Assembly (NCBI GenBank): GCA_030762935.1
Contig: CM060886.1
Coordinates: 34,643,509-34,707,508 of the forward strand
Reading direction: 5' to 3'
From: Hymenopus coronatus
Taxonomy: Eukaryota > Arthropoda > Insecta > Mantodea > Hymenopodidae
DNA length: 64,000 bases
Position numbers and translations under genes: made by a program. The notes under the pieces were generated by a model. It was not told the DNA's origin, made no database searches, and saw nothing but the letters and a program-made list of their open reading frames with translations. Of this stretch, positions 21,644-32,924 are shown in pieces (position 1 is the first letter of the stretch; each line of letters starts with the position of its first letter).

Positions 21644-21940
21644 GTAGTAAGTCTGCGAACAAAGTACATGGCTTTGGATATAATAGAGACTGAGCTGTTA
21701 CCCTCTGATGTAATTAAGATAAAATTCTATCGTCCGCCAAACTTCAAGTATCTTTCAGGGCAATGGGTGCGATTATCATGCACAGCATTTCGGACAACTG
21801 AATTCCATTCATTCACCCTTACATCAGCACCACATGAAAATTTTCTCTCCTGCCATATTAAGGCACAAGGCCCATGGACATGGAAATTACGAAACTATTT
21901 TGATCCCTGCAATTATAATCCTGAAGAAGATAACCCAAAG
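21644..21940 (+). CDS. Duox: Duox exon: FAD-binding domain
   Basis: Residues 627-725. VVSLRTKYMALDIIETELLP, then FKYLSGQWVRLSC and the flavin-binding signature EFHSFTLTSAPHE (the HPFT-type motif of the family, with Ser for Pro). KAQGPWTWKLRNYFDP precedes the NADPH half. The acceptor is tttcatttcag; the donor aag|gtaaaa is phase 0. Confidence 0.96.
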
Positions 21941-22000
21941 GTAAAAAGTCATTATTAGAACAGTACACGCAACAGAATGTAATAAAATTTGAGGTGTTCC

Positions 22001-22801
22001 ATTACATGATTTTCTCTACCTTCTTTGTAACAAACTATTCTTCTATCTAATTTATGCTAATCAAGATAAAAATTAGCAGAAATGGTCTTTACTTAGTTTC
22101 CGACAGATAGAAGGGAAATAGGGAATATACTAGGTTAAAGTGATACTCAAATCTTTTAAAGCTGGTTGCTATGTGATTGAAATTTAACCTCTTTGCATGG
22201 CTAGGAATAAAACAAAAGACAAATTTTCATTTGAATAAATTTTAGCTATTTTAAAGTGAAACCAATAAAAAGGTATATCTCAAAAATGGTTAGTTAAATT
22301 CACAATAAGAAAATAAATTTATTCATAAATTTATGTTTTAACAAGATCTACATTTTCTTGTGTAGTAAGTTTTTCTCTCTCTTATGGTTTACCTGTTATG
22401 TAAAAGTCATCCAGAATGAAGAGATCTTCAGTGACTATCCAGAAAATTAAGATATACATTTTATTTGCCAAGTAAATATCTGTGATATATGGTAGATAAT
22501 CAAAGTCAATAGTAGCATTTTTGAGAAAATCAAAACGTTTGAAAATTTTTCCAAACTTGAGATGGGGGGGGGTTTCTTGAAAATCATGTCGTATCCTTGG
22601 AACATGCTGAACCTAATTTTCAAGTTTGTTATTTAACTAACCTTTCGTTTCTGAGTATGCTGTTTACAGACACACACATACAGTTTTTTTTTTCAGATAT
22701 AGGGACCTTAATACATGTATTTCCAGTGAAATCCTTGTATTGGATTTTTTGGTGGAATGCAATACCTTCTCCACCTTTGTACTAAGCAGAGAAAGTAAAA
22801 A
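22001..22801 (+). repeat. Family R repeat, near full-length copy
   Basis: It starts attacatgattttctctacc and ends gcagagaaagtaaaa. The outer 10-11 bases of the family are inverted repeats (attttctctac / gtagagaaagt). No coding capacity. About 800 bp. The class is unknown; a non-autonomous DNA transposon is my best guess from the inverted ends. Confidence 0.8.
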
Positions 22802-23261
22802 TTGCTAAACATGTGGGTTATAATATTTCCATAACGCAAATAAGTCCATTCTTACATTAAACTCTTCTATTTATTTAATTTAGTTCTAATTTGAAAATTG
22901 TAAATATAAGTTATAAGAGCTACTGAAGCTAGTAGCTTTCATACTTCTGTCCTGCAATCATAACTTAATGTTATGATGATTATATTGAAAAACTAAAATT
23001 TGAAGAAATTACTTCATGATAACCATAATTAGATATGCACATTAAGGGTATTAATTGAATACACACATATGGAGGTAGGTAACCACATATCATGCTGCGC
23101 ATTACATAATCTCAAACATTAATTTTACATATAAGTACCATCAATCAATGTGAGATTGTTCCATTTAGAAAAATGTTACTGATATTTTATCCTCACAGTA
23201 TAAGTGGCATCCCATCCATGGCACCCGTGGGAGACTCTCTTTTGAGCCCCAGGATAAAGCC

Positions 23262-24788
23262 ATGGATTTCGCAGATTATCTGGAGTCCCAATTCGAACCC
23301 CGTGAAGACCCCCAGGACGAGGACTTTACTGAGCACGTGGAAGCAACGGTAGACTACCTCTATGAGGAGCCCCCGCCGCCCCATGAGGAGATCCGCATTC
23401 CTTTAGTCACCCCGAAAGAGGTGGCTTCCCAACTCAACCACCTAAAGCCTAACAAAGCCCCTGGGCATGACGGCGTTACGGCGCCTATGCTCCAGCACCT
23501 ACCCAGAAAGGCCGTAATCCACCTGACACGGATTTACAATGCATACCTGCACCTGCGTTACTTTCCAACGTGTTGGAAGGAGGCGAGGGTAGTATGCATT
23601 TTGAAACCTGGCAAGGACCCGGTCTTCCCGTCAAGCTACAGATCTATTAGCTTACTTCCGATCGTCTCGAAAGTATTCGAGCGGTTACTCCTACCTCGCC
23701 TCACCCCTCTCTTCGAAGAGAGACTCCTACTCCCGGATCATCAGTTTGGTTTCCGTACTGGACATTCCACAACCCTGCAGTTGCTGCGATTGGCTGAGAA
23801 GGCTGCCCTGGGCTTCCAGGACAACTTCAAAACAGTCGCGGTACTCTTGGACGTGGAAAAGGCCTTCGCCACCACGTGGCATCAGGGACTCTTGTACAAG
23901 CTCAAGAACGCAGAAATCCCTCCCCCCTACCTTCACCTGCTTAGTAGCTTCCTTCGAGACCGCACTTTCAGGGTGAGGGTGGAGGGGAGGCATTCCACAG
24001 TCAGACCCATAGCGGCGGGAGTGCCGGAAGGCAGCGTGCTGTCGCCGTTACTCTTTGCTGCCTACATGTCCGACTTCCCCACAGAACCCAGTACAGTTAC
24101 GTGCCAGTATGCCGACGATGTCCTCATAATGGCGCATAACAAGAACGCCCGATATTGCTTCCCCCCGCTACAGATACAGCTCCAGGCCATAGGCAGATGG
24201 AGTGAACAGTGGCGGATGGCCATCAGCCCGCAGAAGAGCTCAGCTCTACTGCTGGCTAAAGTCCGTGGCTGGCGACCGGAGAGGTTGCGGCGGCGGCGAA
24301 TCCCCTGGGTCCGCACCGCCAAATACCTTGGAGTCCTCCTCGACCGCGGCCTTACTTTCACTCCACATGTCAGGGAGAAGGTCGGTTTGGGACACGCTGC
24401 CCTACGGCAGTTGTTTCCCATCTTCCGCTCCACCATGCCTACACACCTAAAACAACGGCTGTACCGCGCAGTCATCCCGCCCCTGATGCTGTACGGCTGT
24501 GAGGTCTGGGGTTCGGTGGCTCGTTCCACCACCCGCAGGCTGCAGACCGTGCAGAACAGGGCATTGAGGATGATATATGGCACAGACCGCAGATGCCCGT
24601 CCCACATTCTCCATTCCCACTCCGGAATCCCTTACATAGTGGACGTTGTGCGAGAAAGAGCTCGCACAATATACACTAAACTTGCTCCCCACCTAAATCC
24701 CCAGGTGAACACTCTCGGTCTTTACGACCACACGCTGCCTAGGAGACGCGTAAGCTACCGCCTTCCCAAGGACGCCTTGGGATGGTAG
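23262..24788 (+). CDS. Reverse transcriptase of the jockey-type LINE (partial, open)
   Basis: A 508-codon frame without a stop. Motifs in order: LKPNKAPGHDGVTAPML, SYRSISLLPIVSKVFERLLL, HQFGFRTGHSTTLQLLRL, VAVLLDVEKAFATTWHQGLL, AGVPEGSVLSPLLFAAYMSD, the catalytic CQYADDVLIM and AKYLGVLLDRGLTFTPH, then the C-terminal thumb MLYGCEVWGSVARSTTRRLQ. It copies element RNA into DNA at a nick. The usual Gln of GVPQGS is Glu and the usual DxxxAFD is DVEKAFA, so the enzyme may be impaired. The start at 23262 is only the first Met; the true protein began upstream of the truncation. Host codon use is very unlike it. Confidence 0.92.
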   Translation: MDFADYLESQFEPREDPQDEDFTEHVEATVDYLYEEPPPPHEEIRIPLVTPKEVASQLNHLKPNKAPGHDGVTAPMLQHLPRKAVIHLTRIYNAYLHLRYFPTCWKEARVVCILKPGKDPVFPSSYRSISLLPIVSKVFERLLLPRLTPLFEERLLLPDHQFGFRTGHSTTLQLLRLAEKAALGFQDNFKTVAVLLDVEKAFATTWHQGLLYKLKNAEIPPPYLHLLSSFLRDRTFRVRVEGRHSTVRPIAAGVPEGSVLSPLLFAAYMSDFPTEPSTVTCQYADDVLIMAHNKNARYCFPPLQIQLQAIGRWSEQWRMAISPQKSSALLLAKVRGWRPERLRRRRIPWVRTAKYLGVLLDRGLTFTPHVREKVGLGHAALRQLFPIFRSTMPTHLKQRLYRAVIPPLMLYGCEVWGSVARSTTRRLQTVQNRALRMIYGTDRRCPSHILHSHSGIPYIVDVVRERARTIYTKLAPHLNPQVNTLGLYDHTLPRRRVSYRLPKDALGW

Positions 24789-24824
24789 TTTTCCGGCCGC
24801 CTCTCCCTTTATTGTTCTACCCGC

Positions 24825-24878
24825 CAAGTTAAGCAGCATCGGGCCCGGTCCCGACTCGGACGGGTGACCGTCCAGTTG
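24825..24878 (+). repeat. 5S-rRNA-like segment 1 in LINE 3' region
   Basis: gccaagttaagcagcatcgg ... ggacgggtgaccgtccag follows 5S rRNA from the A box (aagttaagcagc) through the intermediate element to the C box (gatgggtgacc), about positions 45-98 of 5S. The 5' third of 5S is absent, so this is not a 5S gene. Confidence 0.7.
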
Positions 24879-24982
24879 TACTCCGACCAGATCTGCAACA
24901 CTGGCTTCCCCCACCCTGTACCTACATCCTTTCAGTTCTCCCCACTAGCCGGCACTGCTTTCCTTGACAGCCCGCAAGCGGC

Positions 24983-25042
24983 TAAGGTAAGCAGCATCGG
25001 ACCTGGTCCCTCTCTGGGTGGGTGGCCACTCAGGTTGGTAAG
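24983..25042 (+). repeat. 5S-rRNA-like segment 2 in LINE 3' region
   Basis: ctaaggtaagcagcatcgga, then ctctgggtgggtggccactc: the same 5S internal-promoter region as segment 1, more diverged, 158 bases downstream. Confidence 0.62.
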
Positions 25043-25235
25043 CCAGCCCGTGCCGGCTGCACAGAGGGAAACACCCTGCCCACATTACTTTGACACAGAC
25101 AAAAAACGCTTGCATAAGACTACATCTTTTATATCACACGGGTAAATCCGCGAGAAAAGCGGATAGGTACCATGGTGATTTGCCCCCGCCCAAGTACACT
25201 CGGGTGACTAGTTCCTGCTCCTGGCTCCTGGCTCA

Positions 25236-27394
25236 TATGGTTTAGACATGTAAACCACACAGAAACAACTGCTGAGTTTCAAGAAGATACGACTAGGTAT
25301 AAAAATGTGCAAGATATTTTTTTCATGTAAAATAGTGAGATGCCAAATCAAACCACTACTACCTCTAGTGGAATCTTCTTGAAATTCACATATTATTTCA
25401 GTGTGGTCAGCATATATCCCAGAATACATGATAACCTGCACAATGTATTTATATTGAGGAGAAAAATAATTTAATCAATATTACCCATGTTAGAACATGC
25501 TCATCCTGAAGGACCAATCTCACCCTGGTTTCAATAACTTAAGATGTAAGGATATAGGAGATAGAGGAGAAATATCAATAAAACATCAAAATTGAGACAG
25601 CTACAAAAACCCTTATTTCACAATATAAATGTTGAAAAGTGACACCAAAACAGCTATTGAAAGCTCACAGTCCAAGAAATTAGCATCCTTAGTTTTGCTG
25701 AAGCTGGAGTACCTATTCAAACTTTAAGGGTGCTTTCTATGAAAAGTGTTTTGAGTGACATTCCCTAGTTTTCCTCTTTTTTATTGAGATGTAGAGCTTT
25801 CTTGTTAATAATAATTCAATTCTCCTCAGAAGATATATCATCTCACAGCACTTACAGATATGATTTTGTTTTCCTCTAGTTAATTAAAACCCTGTGGTGA
25901 ATTTACAAATACTGTTAACATGTTAAGTTATTATCAAATACTACAAGGTACTAGAAAGTTCAGGATCCAACAAACTCAAATATAATAAAGAAAATGAGAA
26001 TAAGAGAGTAATGTTAAGAACTAGACATGAAAAAACTCCTACTTACTGGAGTATATAAAATGTAAAACAAATAATCAGACAAATTGTCTTTGGGAACAGT
26101 TCAATGCTGAATATAATAAAACTATTTTATAGCATATTGGTGCACATATGTTTCTCTGAATATGATTATTCTGAAAGTTTATGAGAATCCCGTAATTTCT
26201 CCATATCAAAAAATAGTATTAAAATTAAATTATTTCTACAATGTAACTGAGGGTGCTGGGATACTCGGAAGTTTTGTTTACAGCTCTTGTATTGAGAGCT
26301 GAGGGTGTGACCATTTTAAAGCTATCTAGACCTTTATCTCTGACTAGCTCACAAACATATTCTTAAGGCTTTATTGGTTTGGAGTCCATGATAGAATCTA
26401 TAGATCTCCTTGTTCAATCAAGGATCAAGGATCCTTGATAAGGACCAATCCCTAATTGTCATCCTAGCTTTGGAGGTACTACCCACTGGGTGTCTCTAGC
26501 TAATAATTGGGCCCAGTCAATGCTTGATGGAACAAGGGTCCTCTAAAGGTCATAACAGACAATATATGGAGCAATAGAAGTAATTATATATTTTAAATGA
26601 TTCAGAACATCATTAGTTTGTAGCTATGTTGAGGATAAAAGAGCCTTCAAGGAAGCACACTTTATTGCAAGAACAATCAGGGAAGTGTGTGCATGTGTGC
26701 ATAATTTATAAGTTATTTTTTCATTTGGAAAATTATTTTTAATTTGTGCATATCTTGATAGTAATACATGTTTTGCTAATTCATAAACTACAAGTTTTCC
26801 AGGTCTCTAATCCTAAGTGTAGCAACAACTTAATAGCATGTGAATCTTATTTTATTATCAACAAAATAATAATTTTAAAAAATAAAATCTTATTAACTTT
26901 AAAATTTTGGTTTCATTGTAGATTTATGTGAAGATGAACTCGATAATGAAGTTGTTTAATGCACAGGTTAAATAGGAGGTAAACTATGATTGCTTATGAA
27001 AAGTGTTAGAATGTTTCAAATTACCCTTGTGTATATTAAGTGGAATATGGTCTGAATTAGAATGTCCAAATCCAATCAATTATAATGTATGCAAAGCACT
27101 GTATACCTACTACATAAAAGCATGTGTATTTGCCATGTAGTAAAGCAACGATATACACATTTACTTGCTGTTTATCAAAAATTACTTCACCTTATCGCCT
27201 TAGGTCTTCTTCTTCCTTTAAATAATCCTTCATGTACATCACAGCTATTTGGAAATTCTTGTAAAACTTAATTTCTTATATTTAACTTTAAAATGGAATT
27301 ATTAAGCACTTTCAATATACAAATAGTAAATAAAATTAGAAGTATATCTTCCACAAGATTTATATATTTTAACCATTTGCAATGTATTATCTAG
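25236..27394 (+). other. Duox intron 9, 3' part: no recognised gene
   Basis: AT-rich, with a 16-base palindrome (26424-26439) and a possible 45-base in-frame cassette at 26922-26966 (see findings). Otherwise I see nothing. Confidence 0.55.
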
Positions 27395-27559
27395 ATAAGG
27401 CTGGAAGGACCATTTGGAGGAGGTAACCAGGATTGGTACAAGTTTGAAGTTGCAGTTATGGTTGGTGGAGGTATTGGTGTCACACCATATGCATCTATTC
27501 TGAATGACCTTGTTTTTGGTACATCAACAAACAGATATTCTGGAGTTTCATGTAAAAAG
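27395..27559 (+). CDS. Duox: Duox exon: NADPH-binding glycine-rich loop
   Basis: Residues 726-780. [20 protein letters not shown], then [20 protein letters not shown], the pyrophosphate-binding loop of the NADPH domain, ending [13 protein letters not shown]. The exon is 55 codons, phase 0 at both ends. The acceptor is attatctag; the donor aag|gttagt is weaker than consensus but keeps the frame. Confidence 0.95.
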
Positions 27560-27800
27560 GTTAGTAGCAGCTTCTGTTTAATTTGTTTTGGGTATAAAGC
27601 AGATGGAAATAAGGGTCATAGGACGACATTTATATGAACAGATACAAAATTGTTACATATGCAGATTTTATTAGTTTATAAACAATTTCCAAGAATGTTG
27701 ACATTGATTGATTTATTTATTTATTTCATCCAACTGAACAAGTGAATGTTAAGAAGTTACAAGTGGTTATATACTTACTGTAACAAATGTCTTTATTAGC

Positions 27801-28049
27801 ACACCTGGGTAGTGTGGTGGTATCGTGTCTGCCTCACATTCAAAAGGTAATGAGTTCAAATCTCGCTTAGGGTGAAATTACCCAGATAAGACTTTTTTCG
27901 AGGTTTTCCCTTATCCTGAGAAGACGAATGTCAAGTAACTTTAAGCTCCATGGACCCCGAGATCATTTGAGCATCATTTCACCAATTTCATTCATTCATC
28001 GTCTGATATTACCAACCAGGTTAAAGGATGTTAAACCAGAAAAAAAAAA
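27801..28049 (+). mobile_element. SINE-3 (tRNA-derived), full copy
   Basis: The head cacctgggtagtgtggtggt with B box gagttcaaatctcgc, the body gttttcccttatcctgagaa ... gctccatggaccccgagatc, and the end ggttaaaggatgttaaacc plus poly(A). tctttatt on both sides is a possible 8-bp target duplication. The close relative lies at 39816-40061. Confidence 0.88.
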
Positions 28050-28099
28050 TCTTTATTGACTCGACAATTAGATACAATCAGTCTTAAGTTTACTGCTGT

Positions 28100-29665
28100 A
28101 AATAATTCACTCGATGCATAGACAGTTTATGGATGCATGTCATCCATGACTCATGTATCGCTGCAAGCTGGCACTGCAATGACTCACGACTTAGTAAAAT
28201 TCACAATACAACCCACTGCAATTCTTCCTCCTTTTTATAGCAAGAAAATGATGTCACAGACTTTCTGGAAACTAGTCAAAGGTATTAGCTTGGAGAAACC
28301 TCTCCAATATTGGGAAAAATCACGATGTCATGAGAGGAGTCTAACGTTCTAAAGGATACTGTTGTGGCGTGCCATTGTTTACCCTTCCAATTGTGATATC
28401 TCACATTCCAGCTCCACCGTCACATGCTGAGGTGAATATGAGAGCAATTACATATGAACAGCATTATCATACTGCTCCCTCTTCAGAACTGGTCGTCCCA
28501 ACATCAAATCACTTTGTTGGAAACCTCGGCTATTGGCCTGCAGGTTGTAACGTCTTCAATTAATCGCTTGCTACCTGAATGTTTTAACAGGCCATCTTAT
28601 GTATTTCATGGTCAGTCCACAAGTTTCTCTGCATAGTGGACTGTTGGCTGTCCTGTTCCAGGAGGATTCCTGAACATCAGGTTCCATGGTAGTTGTAGTT
28701 CTCTACCAAAGACCAACTGGTCAGTGGTCGTGGGTTGAAGAGAAATAGACCAGCAAGAAAAATGGCACCCTCACATCCCAGTCTCTTTGGTGAATGGCCA
28801 CACTCTTCCTCAAATGTTCTTCTGGGGTCTTAATGTACCCCTCAACCAGTCATCTGAAGAGGTGTTGTGCATGTCTTGTGCACTCTGAGTCACTTCAATG
28901 TTTCCCTAATGAGGTTCGACTTAAAGTTGGTGCCCTGATCACTGTGTAGCTCCATTGGTACCCATAGTGACAAAATAGTTCTTCCACAAGACAGTTTGCG
29001 ATGGTCTTGGCCTTTTGGTTAGGAATGGCATACACCTCCAACTGCTTGGTGATGTAATCCATGGCAACTAGCAGATTCCTGTTGCCTCTGTCAGACACAG
29101 GGAATGGCTATGTGTTTGAAGGGTGCTCCCATGCTCACTGCTGCAAGTGACTCCAACTCCTGTTCTTGCTGCACACACATGACATTGGCAGTACTATTTC
29201 TCAGTGTCTGCTCGCAGTCTCAACCAGTAATACCATTGTCGGAGCTTTTTGATGGTTCAGTTGGGTCCAAAATGTCCATCCAAAGTCCCTCGCAACTTTA
29301 CTCCAAGGTAGGATAAGCTGCTCTCTCATCAGGTGACTCCCATGTTCTGAACAGCACGCCATCCTTGATCTTCAAGGAGTCCCACTGGGCCCAGTAGGAC
29401 TTGTACACAGTACTCTTTGGTGAGATATCCTCTTATTTTGGCCTAGTCCTTGCCTCCACTTCTCCCAGGAGTGGCCCCAAGTCAGCATCCACTAGTTGCT
29501 CCCTCCTCAGCCCCGTGCTATGCCATCCAGCTGCAAGAACTGCTGAAATAACATGGACAGTGAATTAACATGGACAGCTGCAACACACTCCTTCTCTTCA
29601 ACCTTAGTGCAGTGGCCACACTCCTCTGGACAGGGTCATCTGGACATGGCATCCACATGGGAGCT
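28100..29665 (-). mobile_element. Ty3/gypsy-type retrotransposon fragment (integrase), broken
   Basis: Reading right to left: the end of RNase H (29660-29550, with a SHVDAMSR-like motif and Cys/His pairs), the zinc-binding and linker part, then the integrase core with MSDRGNRNLLVAMDYITKQ at 29098-29040. Many stops and shifts follow to about 28100. No LTR recognised, so both ends are missing or too decayed. It lies antisense in Duox intron 10. Confidence 0.8.
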
Positions 29666-29684
29666 ATTAAGACAATTACACATA

Positions 29685-30250
29685 TTGTTTAAATACATAA
29701 TATATAGGTAGTGGTAAAATGTTGTTGTTGATCTAACGTGCAGGATTTTGATTCATCAATTTTTCTAGCCAGCCAATATAGATTATGTATCTTCCCATCT
29801 GGTACAGCTTTCCTCAATTCTGTGCATTCCAGTAGGTGTTCTCCATTTAAGATCTTGTCAACATTGCAGATCTTACACGTGTTGTCATTCATAAAACCAA
29901 ACCTATGTAGATGTTCCGCCAAGTAGTAATGCCCAGTGGCTAGTTGAAGTGAGCAACTGCTTCTTTTCTTGGGATATTTTTTATTTTTTTGTGGCATTTC
30001 TTTTAGTTTGGAGTAATTTTTATTACAAATTTCCCTTTAAATATTATGTTGGTATTTTTGTTCTATATTAATTTTGATATTTTATAGTTTTTCATCTAAT
30101 ATGCAATAATTTTTAGGTTTTGAATGTAACACTGCACCCTTTTTGGCCAGAAAGTCTACAGTCTTGTTACCAATCACTCTCACATGAGCTGGTATCCATT
30201 GCAGTATTATCTGTTGAAATTTTGTTTGGTGTAATCTATAATAACTCCAG
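29685..30250 (-). pseudogene. RNase H region of a non-LTR retrotransposon, broken
   Basis: On the reverse strand the RNase H signature (WIPAH..., then DFLAKKG, about 30210-30130) precedes a C-terminal zinc-knuckle-like segment CKICNVDKILNGEHLLEC (29890-29830). The order and motifs match the RNase H end of the LINE at 51.8 kb, so the two are related families. It is truncated and frameshifted. Confidence 0.75.
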
Positions 30251-30259
30251 ACAGCTACT

Positions 30260-30560
30260 TCTTGCAGGTGATTTAATCATTACTAAGCTTCCCCAAAACA
30301 TGATACCATAAAATATGAGGGAATTGAGGTGTGAATAATAAGAGAAGATGTAAAAAATCCATGCTTAATATTTTCTGAAACAAATCTCATTGCAAAACAA
30401 ATTTTGCTTAATTTTTTTTAATAATACCTCAATATACTTACCCCATTTCAAGTTTTCATCAATGTGTAAACTAAAGGAACTTTGATGCATTTGAACATTT
30501 AATAGTTTTGTCACTGTGATGAATGATTTGGTTATTCAAATTCTTATTTTGGACATACAA
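30260..30560 (-). pseudogene. Reverse transcriptase thumb fragment of another LINE
   Basis: On the reverse strand a VDENLKWGKYIE-like segment precedes SYYSHLNSLIFYGIMFWG, the region after the YADD motif in CR1-like LINEs that lack RNase H. It joins directly onto the RNase H fragment at 30250, so two different elements meet here. Confidence 0.55.
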
Positions 30561-30976
30561 AAGAGGACAGTACTGTAAGGAATTAATGATTGTTTAATAG
30601 TAAGTTCTTTAAAAACATGTATAGGAATTATAGATGTTGCAATTTAAAATTATTCAAATTTGGGTAAAGTTATGGAAATATCTTAAATGATGTGACATGC
30701 TATTGTACCTAGTATTAATATTATGGGTATATAGTTTAACTTCCCTAAATCTTTGTAAAAGGCTAAGATTTTCCTTTACCACATCAAAATGCATATTCTT
30801 GAATGAGTTACTTCAGTATCATTTGTAAAGAAGTACAGTGTTGTTTGTATGCTTAAATATTTTTGCAAAATGGTAAAGGATTAGCATGTTTAAGTGAAAA
30901 AAATACCTCCATCTGGTGATTATACTATAATAAAATTTTATATGTTGCATTATACTCTTGTAATTGCTTTCTCCAG

Positions 30977-31132
30977 GTGTACTTCTTGTGGATATGCCCA
31001 TCCCATAGACATTTTGAATGGTTCATTGATGTACTGAGAGATGTTGAAAAGAAGGATGTCACTAATGTCCTTGAAATTCATATTTTCATAACTCAGTTCT
31101 TTCATAAGTTTGATCTTCGCACAACAATGTTG
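30977..31132 (+). CDS. Duox: Duox exon: NADPH domain, nicotinamide side
   Basis: Residues 781-832. VYFLWICPSHRHFEWFIDVL, then KKDVTNVLEIHIFITQFFHK and FDLRTTML, the conserved core of the NADPH-binding half. 52 codons, phase 0 at both ends; acceptor tttctccag, donor ttg|gtaagt. Confidence 0.96.
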
Positions 31133-31913
31133 GTAAGTATTTTGTTTTTTTTTTTTCTTTTCTTTTTTTAATTAGTTTAATGTTGTTTTGTCTAATACCT
31201 AGGTCATATTGGAAGATAAGTTAGTGAAATCAGTGATATGATGCTCAAATGAGCCCACGGTCCATAGACCTGACCTGACATTAATCTTCTAAAGATAAAG
31301 AACAACCCCTAAAAAACTATTATCTGGATTACTTTCGCTAGGCAAGATTCAATCTAGGACAGACATGCTACCTCTACATTAAGTATCTTGTGTAACTTTT
31401 TTCACTAGATTTTAAACAGATAGAGCCTAATAATGTATTGACAATGATAAATTTTTAAATAACCCCATGAGAAGCATGTATTCACAGTATATTCTTTTCA
31501 TTATATTCCTCTTTTATTTATTTTATGTTTATTGAAACTGTGATAAATAGTGAATCAGCTGTGATGGATTGAAGTTATGCAATTAGATGCTTTCTAATTA
31601 ATATAAAGTCTATGTCCCACAAACCTGCTGCTTTGAGTCAATTAGTAGTCTGATTATGAAGATCCACAAAGGCTGCTCTGTTAGCATTCATCCAATATGA
31701 TTAATTGATAAAAATAAAAAAATTCTATGTAGGTTAATAATGATAACCTAGATTATCAATAGGGTTTGTTGATCTAGCTTTTATTTAAGCGTCTGTTCTG
31801 TTAAGTTAAAGAACTTGTTTGCCTCTCAGTACAAAATTTAAGAAATATCCATAGAGCCAATATTTTAAGATAACCTTTTGGTTTATTAACTATAATGCTT
31901 TTCCTTTTTTCAG
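31133..31913 (+). other. Duox intron 11: no recognised features
   Basis: AT-rich, no repeat recognised. It ends in a strong acceptor tttccttttttcag. Confidence 0.6.
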
Positions 31914-32042
31914 TACATCTGTGAGAATCATTTTCAGCGCCTGTCAAAGATGAGCATGTTTACGGGATTAAAAGCTGTGAATCATTTTGGTCGGCCTGAC
32001 ATGTCTTCATTTCTGAAGTTTGTACAGAAAAAACACAGTTAT
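31914..32042 (+). CDS. Duox: Duox exon: NADPH domain, penultimate
   Basis: Residues 833-875. YICENHFQRLSKMSMFTGLK, then AVNHFGRPDMSSFLKFVQKK and HSY. The HFGRP motif is typical of Duox and Nox NADPH domains. 43 codons, phase 0 at both ends; donor tat|gtaagt. Confidence 0.96.
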
Positions 32043-32616
32043 GTAAGTATCCAAGATAAGTTTGTCATAAAGCCAAAATGCATGATTGCATGTTTTTAAC
32101 ACTAAATTATGAGATGAGAATTAAAATCAATAATAAAAAAATTAAATCTCCAATTATAATGCCCTGAGTGAATCATGACTTACCACATGGCAGTGGCCTC
32201 CATCTACACAAAAGAATCATGGACAAAATGAAGTAATGGAAATTATATGGTGAGCATTCTGTTTCATATTGCCACTTCGGTGAAGTTTGCAAAACTAACA
32301 GCTCCTATAAATAAAATCATAAGGCAGTTCCTCAAATTGGTCCCTAAGAATCTCGTGAAACTGAATGATCCTGATTTCATACTTCCCAGAAGGGCAGAAA
32401 ATTCCATGTAATTCTTGATAATGAATTACTAAAAATTAAACTTGCATCTCCTTGCATCTCTTAACACTCCAATAAATATATTGTTTGTTTACCTTATTTT
32501 ATTTTAAATCGAAATAATGCTGTAATTTTATTGAACAAAGCTTGAGAGAGGGAAAAAATTAGAACTGTAAGTTCATATAGTGCACTATTTCACTAACTTA
32601 TTTTTAAACAACTTTG

Positions 32617-32820
32617 TGGTTTACCGGGAAAACATTCGAGTCGGTTGAGAAATGCAATGCTATGCCAGCATGTTGTCATGGTGGCTTAGTGGTGGAGCAA
32701 CCGGCTAAATATCGGGAGATCTGTGGTTCAAATCCTGACTATGGCATTGAATTTTTCAGTCTGACTGTACCTATCCAACTCCTGTCCTACACACAACTTG
32801 TGTGAAAAAACAATTAATCC
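32617..32820 (+). mobile_element. SINE-2 copy, first of a direct pair
   Basis: tgtggtttaccgggaaaaca, a tRNA-like unit with ggttcaaatcctgac, ttgaatttttcagtctgac, and the tail acacaacttgtgtgaaaaaa. The next copy starts about 105 bases downstream in the same orientation. Confidence 0.88.
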
Positions 32821-32924
32821 AATACCAATTGACCATAATAGTACTATGAATCCTGGGACTTAAGTGTTTACAACATTAAGTCGCAATTGGGGTTGTCATC
32901 TGAAAATAATTTAAGAATACCTTG

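Larger units (their letters stand above)
23198..25235 (+). mobile_element. Jockey-type non-LTR retrotransposon, 5'-truncated
   Basis: A GC-rich block sharply different from the AT-rich intron around it. It holds a reverse transcriptase frame (23262-24788) and a 3' region with two 5S-rRNA-like segments, and ends near gctcctggctcctggctc. The endonuclease part is missing, as expected of 5'-truncated LINE insertion. It lies in Duox intron 9 in the sense orientation. Both borders are estimated from composition. Confidence 0.88.

Noticed and set aside
24062..24607. Open frame of 181 codons on the reverse strand
   Set aside because: It is the antisense shadow of the LINE reverse transcriptase at 23262-24788; GC-rich codons leave few stops on the other strand.
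24825..25042. 5S rRNA genes
   Set aside because: Only the A box to C box part is present, twice, diverged, inside a LINE 3' region; the 5' third and the closing stem are missing.
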